Below, one piece after another: positions 6,163 to 12,000 of a DNA stretch of 14,818 bases (its first letter is position 1; each line of letters opens with the position of its first letter). A program made the translations under genes and the position numbers. Source of the stretch: Collinsella sp. (GTDB taxonomy: Bacteria; Actinomycetota; Coriobacteriia; Coriobacteriales; Coriobacteriaceae). Below the pieces are notes generated by a model. It was not told the origin of the DNA. It did not search any database and saw nothing but the letters and a program-made list of their open reading frames with translations. The DNA lies in NCBI GenBank assembly GCA_022720335.1, contig JAIHVJ010000069.1, positions 1-14,818 on the forward strand, read 5' to 3'.

Positions 6163-6198
6163 ACTGAGAGCCTGACCCCGGCTGTCAATCAGGAAAAG

Positions 6199-6233
6199 AA
6201 GGGACGCTTTGTGGCCTTCACATGGCGTCCCTT
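6199..6233 (-). terminator. Hairpin terminator downstream of the TenpN toxin
   Basis: A perfect 9-bp stem AAGGGACGC (6199-6207) with 6225-6233, 17-nt loop, followed on the minus strand by CTTTTCC. It lies between the toxin stop and the surface-protein remnant. Confidence 0.65.
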
Positions 6234-6301
6234 CCTTTAATTCTCGTGTGAATATGATTTAAGCATACGGCGGAGCCTGAATCCACTATGCTCCAACTAG
6301 G

Positions 6302-6727
6302 CTACAAATCATAATTCTGCAACGTAGAATACTTGATAAGCGATTGATAGCGCGGATGTCCCGATCGAACAGCCCGCTTGAAAAGCTTGATATATTTTTC
6401 AAATCCCTTTTGAACTGCGAATTCATTTCCGTGGAGAGCTTCATATTCGTTCTGGCGCAAGTGTGGACGCACCTGTTGATCTATATATTCTGGCCTGTCT
6501 ACAACAACGGCTTTCGAATAATCAATTCCGCATTTGTTTTCGGCATCGGTAAAGAATGCGTGCCCATGGCGAATATGCGAGCGAAATGGTATGGCCCACG
6601 TATGTCCCTCGATTTCGACCAAAAAGACGATGTAAGGACGATTTTGCTTTTGTTCCATCTCTTTGAACGGCGGGTTTGGATGATCTTTGTAGAACGAGTT
6701 TGTCAAAAAGACGATTTTAGAATTCAT
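6302..6727 (-). CDS. tenpN: Type III toxin-antitoxin endoribonuclease toxin, TenpN-like
   Basis: A 141-residue protein resembling toxins of the TenpIN type III family, related to ToxN/AbiQ. Such toxins are RNases held inactive by a repeat RNA antitoxin. Family-like segments are: IVFLTNSFYKDHP (5-17), RPYIVFLVEIEG (30-41), WAIPFRSHIRHGHAFF (44-59), GIDYSKAVVV (67-76) and the C-terminal LIKYSTLQNYDL. Length is within the expected 140-170 residues. A longer frame could start at 6778, but that would run through the terminator hairpin and antitoxin end. The ATG at 6727 has GGAGGG (6733-6738) five bases upstream and is chosen. Upstream on the same strand lie the terminator hairpin, two 52-nt repeats and a promoter, which is the diagnostic layout of type III loci. 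The toxin is presumably expressed by read-through of the leaky terminator. Likely roles are plasmid or island stabilisation and abortive phage infection. Confidence 0.85.
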   Translation of the reverse strand: MNSKIVFLTNSFYKDHPNPPFKEMEQKQNRPYIVFLVEIEGHTWAIPFRSHIRHGHAFFTDAENKCGIDYSKAVVVDRPEYIDQQVRPHLRQNEYEALHGNEFAVQKGFEKYIKLFKRAVRSGHPRYQSLIKYSTLQNYDL

Positions 6728-6738
6728 GCAGACCCTCC

Positions 6739-6778
6739 GAAAAAGAAAATGCCTCCAACCCAAAGAGATTGAAGGCAT
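6739..6778 (-). terminator. Leaky terminator between antitoxin RNA and TenpN
   Basis: On the minus strand, ATGCCT (revcomp of 6773-6778) pairs with AGGCAT (6749-6754), extended by CAA/TTG after one mismatch, followed by TTTTCTTTTTC. In type III systems this terminator sets the ratio of antitoxin RNA to toxin mRNA. Confidence 0.8.
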
Positions 6779-6880
6779 CTTCTCAGTGGGCTTTCTTTTG
6801 ATTCCGTTGGTCGCGCCCTACGACCAAAATCTTCTCAGTGGGCTTTCTTTTGATTCCGTTGGTCGCGCCCTACGACCAAT
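6777..6880 (-). ncRNA. tenpI: Type III antitoxin RNA (TenpI-like), two 52-nt repeats
   Basis: Two tandem 52-nt units (6777-6828 and 6829-6880) differ only at the last base. Each unit, read on the minus strand, has a 7-bp hairpin TTGGTCG/CGACCAA with loop TAGGGCG. The loop GGGC is complementary to a downstream GCCC in AAAGCCCACTG, so each unit can form an H-type pseudoknot as in ToxI RNAs. The repeats sit just upstream of the toxin terminator and just downstream of a TATACT -10 box. The toxin is expected to cut the precursor between units and be bound by the resulting pseudoknots. It is not a CRISPR array: there are no spacers. Confidence 0.88.
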
Positions 6881-6890
6881 TTCTGATTCA

Positions 6891-6896
6891 AGTATA
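6891..6896 (-). promoter_or_regulatory. -10 box of the tenpIN promoter
   Basis: TATACT on the minus strand with a preceding TTGGG. A start near 6884 falls 4 bp before the first antitoxin repeat. The -35 region (about 6914-6919) is weak. Confidence 0.6.
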
Positions 6897-6959
6897 CCCA
6901 AGTTATAAAGGAAATGAGTGAGATTTCGAAAAATGAATGTGGCAGAATTAGGCAGAGTC

Positions 6960-6984
6960 AAATAACGAATGCCTCGTGTTATTT
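6960..6984 (-). terminator. Weak AT-rich hairpin after the membrane protein gene
   Basis: A 7-bp stem AAATAAC/GTTATTT (6960-6966 with 6978-6984) immediately after the stop codon at 6986. No convincing T-run follows. Confidence 0.35.
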
Positions 6985-6985
6985 C

Positions 6986-7849
6986 TTACCCTTCGTTCGG
7001 AAGCAGAAGCTTGGTATATATCTGGAAGACAGTAAGAAGAAATAGGTCTTCCATGGTCTCGATTCTCTCGCCATCGAAACCGCCGGGGCACCCGTAGTAC
7101 CTATTGTTGGCCTCGTCACAAGAGCCGTAGGTTGCCGCGTAGAATGCAACGGTCGACGCGAACCGGCAGGCCTCTATCTCGGGGCTCGATTCGAAGCAAT
7201 AAGCCTTTTCTAGACAGGATATAGGAGTGAGGGAAGCGTCCTGCGACTCAAAAGCCCTAGACAGAACTTCAATGATAAAGAGGTTGTACTCGGGAGTACG
7301 GCTATCGGAGATCGGACGGTATGCGTCCAGACACTTTGGAAGATTGCCAATTCGCACGGCCGGTATTTTCTCCCCTGCGTACCTGTCGAGGCTGCGTAGG
7401 ACGTATTTCCCGTCGTCATAGAAAGCCGGTTCATCTTTAGGGAAACGATCGCGGAGGGCGGCTTCGACTGCGGCGATGCAACGGACGAACAGGTCATTCT
7501 CTTTCCTGACCCGCAAGTCAAGATCACAGTATTTAAGAATCAGATTCTGCACCTCCGGCACAAGGCAGCAGAATTCCCAATACATCTTACGTGAATAATG
7601 GAAAAAATCATTGTACATGGCGGCGACAGCGCAAAGCGGAATTAAGCCTCTGTCTGTGTAATACTTCGAGATAAACTCGACCGCCTGCGCCTTATTCCCT
7701 TCGGCGTGTCTGCGTTCGTCTCTTTCGTCCTGGCGACGCTCGAATTCTTCCATGCGCTTACTCTGGCAATACTGTTTCATGCCAATGATGGCTATTACAA
7801 GTAAAGAGATAACCGCGCATATTAATTCAGCCCATTCGTTAAACTTCAC
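6986..7849 (-). CDS. Single-pass membrane protein of unknown function
   Basis: A 287-residue protein that I do not recognise. It starts with a short N-terminal segment and one hydrophobic helix (about 8-24, ELICAVISLLVIAIIG), followed by a highly charged helical stretch (25-52, rich in E, R, D, H) that could form a coiled coil, then a large mixed alpha-helical cytoplasmic region rich in Tyr, Cys and Phe (60-285) with no catalytic motif visible to me. The start is GTG at 7849, with GGGAG (7856-7860) seven bases upstream. It is transcribed toward the tenpIN promoter; the 104-bp gap includes that promoter. Codon use is less GC-biased than the ABC-F or surface-protein genes, consistent with acquired DNA. 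The plan of one N-terminal helix plus cytoplasmic helical domain is common among uncharacterised bacterial accessory proteins and gives no function by itself. Confidence 0.75.
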   Translation of the reverse strand: MKFNEWAELICAVISLLVIAIIGMKQYCQSKRMEEFERRQDERDERRHAEGNKAQAVEFISKYYTDRGLIPLCAVAAMYNDFFHYSRKMYWEFCCLVPEVQNLILKYCDLDLRVRKENDLFVRCIAAVEAALRDRFPKDEPAFYDDGKYVLRSLDRYAGEKIPAVRIGNLPKCLDAYRPISDSRTPEYNLFIIEVLSRAFESQDASLTPISCLEKAYCFESSPEIEACRFASTVAFYAATYGSCDEANNRYYGCPGGFDGERIETMEDLFLLTVFQIYTKLLLPNEG

Positions 7850-7901
7850 AAGATGCTCCCAGAATACTTAATGATGTTGCAATTCTATATACCAAGCAAT
7901 T

Positions 7902-8123
7902 CTACGCATGGGACGTAGACTTTGACTGCATCAGCCGGGTATACGCAAAAGAGGGGTTATACCATACTGCTCGCACTAAAAATGAACTCAGCGAATTTAA
8001 ATCCGCCTTGTGCCCGACCATGATCGCCGTATTGCGGAGCTCCGTGTACTGCCGATATTGTGCTTGGGCACCGGAGCCTACATAGGTCCCGGTGCCCTTA
8101 TTGTTGCTTGTGGTCTGCCCCAC
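7902..8123 (-). CDS. Doubtful short ORF (73 aa) or gene remnant
   Basis: A GTG-started frame giving MGQTTSNNKGTGTYVGSGAQ and continuing through a helical-looking middle QYRQYTELRNTAIM. I see no ribosome binding site before it, no recognisable domain and no partner. It contains a 9-bp perfect hairpin GGGCACCGG/CCGGTGCCC (8066-8074 with 8089-8097) that may be the real feature here. The composition is not obviously random, so a degraded accessory gene is possible. The rest of 7850-8240 holds nothing else I can support. Confidence 0.25.
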   Translation of the reverse strand: MGQTTSNNKGTGTYVGSGAQAQYRQYTELRNTAIMVGHKADLNSLSSFLVRAVWYNPSFAYTRLMQSKSTSHA

Positions 8124-8243
8124 TTTATTGTTAATTCTTTTCTCGCGTATATTATCCCGGGTCTCGTTGTCACGATTCGGCCCATGGCTGCGTCCGTATG
8201 GCCTCTGCCTTCGATAATTGGACGCCTATACGCAAACAAACAA

Positions 8244-8287
8244 ATAGCTATCCTTGTGGATGTCCCTTTCTTCCAAAAGGTAGCTAT
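8244..8287 (-). terminator. Probable terminator of the LPKTG surface protein gene
   Basis: On the minus strand ATAGCTACC (8279-8287) pairs with GGATAGCTAT (8244-8253) with one bulge, followed by TTGTTTGTTTG. It lies 2 bp after the stop codon. Confidence 0.55.
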
Positions 8288-8288
8288 C

Positions 8289-9344
8289 TCAATAGCGACA
8301 TGCGGCAGCTAGAAGCACTGCACCAAGCAGGAAACGCATCACGGAAGCGAGGGTCCAGCAGTTGTCGCCGGTCTTGGGGAGCGCCGCAGTGGTTGCGGTT
8401 GCGGTCTTGGGCCTTGACGGCGTGGACACCGTGGTCTTGGTTACTGTCGTTGTTGTCTTGGTTGTCGCGGCCGCGGGCTTCGGCGCGGGATTTGCCTTGG
8501 GCCCCGTGGTGGGCTCTCCGGCAGCGGGGTTAGCATCGGTGGGAGACTTGTCCGCGCTATCGCCGGGCACGTCGTCTCCATCGGTCTCCCCCACCGGAGG
8601 TGTGGCCGCATCGGGCTCAACCACCACATGCGGTGCCACAGCATCGGAGGCATCCACCACGCCGCCGGGGCCAAAGGCCCCACCGGCAGGCATCACAAGC
8701 CGCGCGGACACAAGCGACCCGCCCGTGCACGCAACACCGCCGTCGGCACCGGTCGCATCGAGCCACGAGGCGTCGACGGAAAGCCGATAGCCGGCTGCAC
8801 CATCGCCAAGGCCCGCATCCTGCAGATACACGCCGTAGGCGCGCACGCCCGCTCCGGACCCGGCGCCCGCGGCAACGACGCGCCCGCCGCCGCGCACGGC
8901 CATGTCGCCGGCGATCACGCCGGCGACCGCCTCGTCCGTAATATCGGCCCCGTCTGCCCGCGCATCGACGGTGCAGCCGTCCACCGCGAGCGCCTGCGAC
9001 ACGTGGATCCCGCACTGCGAGCCCGTCGCCGTCAGGGTCCCGGTGCCGCGAAGCGTCAGGTTGCCCCACACCTCCATGCCGCACAGCGTGATGTCCGCAT
9101 CGGGCGCATGCGACTCCGTCACGGAGTTCTGCCCGGCAAGCGTCAGCACCAGGTCGCCCTCGGCGCCGATGGCCCCACCCGCGTAGCCGTCAAGCTCCAG
9201 GTGGTCGGCATCGGTCCAGACCCAGCCGGGGCCCGACGCGCCCGGCTCGCAGTACGTCGCGCCCGCGATGATGAGGCTCTCCGCGCCCGCGGCATAAGAA
9301 GGCCCGCCCAGCAAAACGCATAGGCAGGCCATGGCGGTAAACAT
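8289..9344 (-). CDS. LPXTG-anchored surface protein, beta-helix-like (copy A)
   Basis: A 351-residue secreted protein expected to be linked to peptidoglycan by a sortase. In order: short hydrophobic signal (1-18, CLCVLLGGPSYAAGA), a conserved block TDADHLELDG (about 44-53), a repeating Gly/Ala/Val-rich region (60-200) with strand-turn repeats such as LTLRGTGTLTATGSQCGI, resembling the parallel beta-helix 'carbohydrate-binding domain' proteins (Cthe_2159-like), a Pro/Asp/Ser-rich spacer, a Thr-rich stalk TTKTTTTVTKTT, and the sorting signal LPKTGD (322-327) with hydrophobic helix and tail CRY. Of the three family members here, only this one has an intact LPXTG. Compared with copy B the signal peptide lacks about 12 N-terminal residues including its basic ones, and the ribosome binding site is weak, so secretion may be impaired. 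The annotation as beta-helix is structural inference. Confidence 0.85.
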   Translation of the reverse strand: MFTAMACLCVLLGGPSYAAGAESLIIAGATYCEPGASGPGWVWTDADHLELDGYAGGAIGAEGDLVLTLAGQNSVTESHAPDADITLCGMEVWGNLTLRGTGTLTATGSQCGIHVSQALAVDGCTVDARADGADITDEAVAGVIAGDMAVRGGGRVVAAGAGSGAGVRAYGVYLQDAGLGDGAAGYRLSVDASWLDATGADGGVACTGGSLVSARLVMPAGGAFGPGGVVDASDAVAPHVVVEPDAATPPVGETDGDDVPGDSADKSPTDANPAAGEPTTGPKANPAPKPAAATTKTTTTVTKTTVSTPSRPKTATATTAALPKTGDNCWTLASVMRFLLGAVLLAAACRY

Positions 9345-9598
9345 CTTGCCGCTTTAAGGAACCTGTCGATGAAAAGGAAGAGTCTGGTAGCGTATGGCCA
9401 CACGCAGGATCTACCGGCGAGCACATTGCGCAACCTTTTGCAGAGCAAACCGCTGCCAGGGCCTGGTTTGGAGACGATATTCCAGCCTAGGATGGGAGGC
9501 AATCATCATTGCGCAGCTAAATCTCCAACAATGTTGAACAAATAGGATGTCATTTGCTTGAAATCCGGATAGCTTTGGTGGTGTCGATATTAAGGGAG
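9345..9598. other. Intergenic stretch between copy A and the DinJ/YafQ pair
   Basis: No convincing gene. Overlapping frames that run into copy A have no ribosome binding site and no family-like sequence. No strong promoter hexamers were found for copy A. Confidence 0.4.
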
Positions 9599-9898
9599 CT
9601 ATCGGAACAGCTCATCATGGCTGCCGGTGCGTTCAAAGAAAGCTACCTCTTCGTTTGATGACCATATGACAAGCCAGTCGCCAGAGTTTGCTACGTGACA
9701 TTCGTTTCGCCCTGCCCAGTTGCCGCTTAGCCGGTGCATATTATGACGTCGTTTTAATATGTCCATTGACTCGGGTGTATTCTGTAGCACCAGGTCAATT
9801 AGCTTTTGAAGCTCGGATAGATCCCATTTACGGCGCTTTGCTTTTTTCTTTAAATCGCGGGAGAAGGCTGCAGAGAACTCTGCGGTTAACGTGCTCAT
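9599..9898 (-). CDS. yafQ: YafQ/RelE-family mRNA interferase toxin
   Basis: A 99-residue type II toxin that cleaves mRNA in the ribosomal A site. The basic N-terminal helix KKKAKRRK (17-24) and the catalytic set of E. coli YafQ are all present: H55 (HRLSG), H68 (ECHV), D74-W75, and the C-terminal FERTGSHDELF with H94 and F98. Length matches the family (about 92-100). The start ATG at 9898 overlaps the antitoxin stop codon in the 4-bp ATGA, giving tight translational coupling with antitoxin first, as usual for dinJ-yafQ. Regulation should be autorepression by the antitoxin-toxin complex at the upstream operator. No sign of inactivation. Confidence 0.92.
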   Translation of the reverse strand: MSTLTAEFSAAFSRDLKKKAKRRKWDLSELQKLIDLVLQNTPESMDILKRRHNMHRLSGNWAGRNECHVANSGDWLVIWSSNEEVAFFERTGSHDELFR

Positions 9899-10170
9899 TG
9901 TGCCATCGCCGCAGCGATAAGATCGGCGCCATTGTCAAAACGTCCTTTTTTGCCAGATGCAAGAAACGCGTCCCCCTCGCGAATGGCCTCAAGGCTTTCG
10001 GCATTGGGCTCCTCAGGGGCAAAAGTCAACGGGATGCGATGGGTGTTGACCATTTGCTTGAAGAATGCGCGCGTCACGGACGACAAATCAAGTCCATAGT
10101 AATCAGCCACTTCTGCTGCCTCGCGTTTGAGGTCATCGTCAACCCTAATGGTTAATGTTGAGCTTGCCAT
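9895..10170 (-). CDS. dinJ: RelB/DinJ-family antitoxin
   Basis: A 91-residue antitoxin: the N-terminal ribbon-helix-helix DNA-binding part TLTIRVDDDLKREAAEVADYYGLDLS (5-30, the RV-D-LK-A pattern typical of RelB/DinJ), followed by TRAFFKQMV and a C-terminal toxin-wrapping tail rich in Glu and Ala. The ATG at 10170 is chosen because GGAGGG lies seven bases upstream; an in-frame TTG at 10185 would place the start on the ribosome binding site itself. The RHH domain should dimerise and repress its own promoter, and the tail should neutralise YafQ. The gene overlaps yafQ by 4 bp. Confidence 0.92.
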   Translation of the reverse strand: MASSTLTIRVDDDLKREAAEVADYYGLDLSSVTRAFFKQMVNTHRIPLTFAPEEPNAESLEAIREGDAFLASGKKGRFDNGADLIAAAMAQ

Positions 10171-10195
10171 TTTTGGACCCTCCAATCATGTGAGT

Positions 10196-10242
10196 GCAAC
10201 CTTAGTATAACGTACATACAATAGTAGATTATGTAATTACAA
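10196..10242 (-). promoter_or_regulatory. Promoter and operator region of dinJ-yafQ
   Basis: On the minus strand a -10 TATACT lies at about 10203-10208. A hyphenated palindrome GTAT(7)ATAC spans 10205-10219 and a perfect 10-bp palindrome TGTAATTACA spans 10232-10241. Both are suitable sites for an RHH antitoxin. The -35 is not clear. Confidence 0.55.
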
Positions 10243-10295
10243 TCAATTAACTAAGCCTTTTAGTGGTACGGCACCTCATACATTGCATGCAGTAA

Positions 10296-10330
10296 AAAGG
10301 CAACGCTCCCTTTCGGAAAGCGTTGCCTTT
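10296..10330 (-). terminator. Rho-independent terminator of surface protein copy B
   Basis: A perfect 12-bp stem (10296-10307 with 10319-10330), 11-nt loop, followed on the minus strand by TT then ACTG, with further A/T pairs at the stem base. Works in both directions by appearance. Confidence 0.85.
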
Positions 10331-10359
10331 AAAGCTTCTACAGGGCCTTTGTATTGCAG

Positions 10360-11472
10360 CTAGGCATGCCGCACGCCCCAACAGCGATATGCGGCACCTA
10401 GATGCCCCAGTCCCAACAGGAGTAGCGTAAAGGACGCGGCAATCCAGTTGCTGTCGCCGGTCTTGCGGAGTACCGCAGTGGTCGCGGTGGCAGCCTTGGG
10501 CTTGGCCGTCTTGGCGACCGTGGTCTTGGTTACTGTCGTTGTTGTCTTGGTTGTCGCGGCCGCGGGTTTCAGCGAGGGATTTGCCGTGGGCCCCGTGGTG
10601 GGCTCTCCAGCAGCAGGGCTTGAATCGGCGGGAGACTTTTCCGCCCCACCGCCCGGTACCTCGCCCCTGTCCGTCTCCCCCGCCGGAGACGTGGCTACAT
10701 CGGGCTCAATCACCACATGCGGTGCCACCGCACCGGTGGCATCCACCACGCCACCAGCTCCAAATGCCCCACCAGCAGGCGCCATAAACCGCGCGGAAAC
10801 AAGCGACCCGCCCGTGCACGCAACGCCGCCGTCGGCACCGGCCGCATCGAGCCACGAGGCAGCGACGGAAAGCCGGCAGCCAGCCGCGCCAGCACCAATG
10901 CCCAGATTCTGCAGATACACGCCGTAGGCGCGCACGCCCGCTCCGGACCCGGCTCCCGCGGCGACGACGCGCCCGCGGCCGCGCACGGCCATGTCGCCGG
11001 CGATCACGCCGGCCACGGCCTCGTCCGCGACGTTTGCCCCGTCCGCCCGGGCATCGACGGCGCAGCCGTCCACCGCGAGCGCCCGCGAGACGTGGATCGC
11101 GCACTGCGAGCCCGATGCCGCCACGGACCCGGTGCCGCGAAGCGTCAGGTCGCCCCACACCTCCATGCCGCACTGCGTGATGTCCGCATCGGGCGCATGC
11201 GACTCGGTCACCGAGTTTTGCCCGGCGAGCGTCACGACCAGGTCGCCGTCGGCGGCGGTGGCGTCGCCCGCGTAGCCGTCAAGCTCCAGATGGCCGGCAT
11301 CGGTCCAGGCCCAGCCGGGGCCCGACACGCCCGGCTCGCAGTACGTCGCGCCCGCGATAAACAGGCTCTCCGCGCCCGCGGCACAAGAAGGCCCGCCCAG
11401 CAAAACGCATAGGCAGGCCATGGCAGCGATCGCGATGTGATGACGGCTGGCGTGGGACTCGGCGGCAAACAT
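10360..11472 (-). CDS. Surface protein paralogue with altered sorting motif LRKTG (copy B)
   Basis: A 370-residue paralogue of copy A with the same domain order: signal peptide (MFAAESHASRHHIAIAAMAC... cleaved after about residue 34), TDADHLELDG-like block (here TDAGHLELDG), beta-helix-like repeat region, Asp/Ser/Pro spacer, Thr-rich stalk TTKTTTTVTKTT, sorting region and hydrophobic helix. The sorting motif reads LRKTG (335-339); the codon CGC replaces the CCC of copy A, so one base changes the essential proline to arginine. The tail is longer (YRCWGVRHA) than in the other family members. I start at the ATG at 11472, which has GGAG eight bases upstream, rather than the GTG at 11511 with no ribosome binding site. 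The protein may be released or membrane-held instead of wall-anchored, unless a variant sortase accepts Arg. Confidence 0.85.
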   Translation of the reverse strand: MFAAESHASRHHIAIAAMACLCVLLGGPSCAAGAESLFIAGATYCEPGVSGPGWAWTDAGHLELDGYAGDATAADGDLVVTLAGQNSVTESHAPDADITQCGMEVWGDLTLRGTGSVAASGSQCAIHVSRALAVDGCAVDARADGANVADEAVAGVIAGDMAVRGRGRVVAAGAGSGAGVRAYGVYLQNLGIGAGAAGCRLSVAASWLDAAGADGGVACTGGSLVSARFMAPAGGAFGAGGVVDATGAVAPHVVIEPDVATSPAGETDRGEVPGGGAEKSPADSSPAAGEPTTGPTANPSLKPAAATTKTTTTVTKTTVAKTAKPKAATATTAVLRKTGDSNWIAASFTLLLLGLGHLGAAYRCWGVRHA

Positions 11473-11933
11473 ACCCGCTCCGATCTTCGCAGGAGCCAAT
11501 AGAATGTGCACCAGAAAATGCCCTGGTAGCGACAGTTATTAGTTTAGCGAGATCGATGCGGGGGCAAAGATAAATCGCGTGGGCAATGTCCACAATTAGG
11601 TGTAAATCGTTTTGCCAGCCGGTGAAAGGGAGAATCAGCTTCCGAATTCGCCCTTCACGTTTCTGATGATGTTGTTTGATAAATGGTTCCGATAGTCCAT
11701 AAAAGATGGTTCATAATAGATTTAGATGAAAAACCTTCGGATTTGTAAGGCGGGGTCGCTGAGACGGTACCGCCTAGTTTTATCAGCGTGCGCCTAACGA
11801 TCGAGATCACATTCTCCCTCGCGCGCGAAGAAGTCTTGCCCTGCGAAGACTATGATCGGTTGGACAGGCCCGGCGTATATCGCGTACTTCCGTAGTTTTT
11901 CTTCGGAATATCCGTATTAAAAATACGGGCAAA
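11473..11933. other. Long intergenic stretch between divergent genes
   Basis: Between surface protein copy B (minus) and the ATPase gene (plus). I see several small hairpins: GGCGG/CCGCC with a following TTTTA (about 11753-11782), AGTCTT/AAGACT (about 11831-11852), and CCGTATT-AAA-AATACGG (11912-11928, perfect 7-bp stem). No ORF with start signals is credible. A regulatory RNA cannot be excluded. Confidence 0.45.
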
Positions 11934-11962
11934 TTGACCAATTTGCTAAGCTACTTTATCCT
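11930..11962 (+). promoter_or_regulatory. Promoter with overlapping palindrome for the ATPase/TOPRIM operon
   Basis: -35 TTGACC (11934-11939), 17 bp, -10 TATCCT (11957-11962). The perfect inverted repeat CAAATT-GACC-AATTTG (11930-11945) covers the -35, a good position for a repressor. GAGGAG (11988-11993) precedes the ATG at 12001. Confidence 0.65.
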
Positions 11963-12000
11963 GTGTTTCAAATGGACTCAGAAAGCAGAGGAGCCGTGCC

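Noticed and set aside
6777..6880. CRISPR array
   Set aside because: The 52-nt units are directly adjacent without spacers, occur twice only, fold as pseudoknots and precede a ToxN-like gene.
6344..6908. Plus-strand ORFs opposite tenpN and the antitoxin repeats
   Set aside because: No ribosome binding site and no family-like sequence; the minus strand explains the region fully.
8010..8312. Plus-strand hydrophobic ORF of 100 aa
   Set aside because: Overlaps the terminator and 3' end of surface protein copy A and has no start signals; the hydrophobic look comes from the opposite-strand composition.
8362..11412. Long plus- and minus-strand frames (up to 231 aa) overlapping surface protein copies A and B
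   Set aside because: Arg/His/Pro/Ala-rich shadow frames of GC-rich genes; they recur in both paralogues only because the DNA is similar, and none has domain-like sequence.
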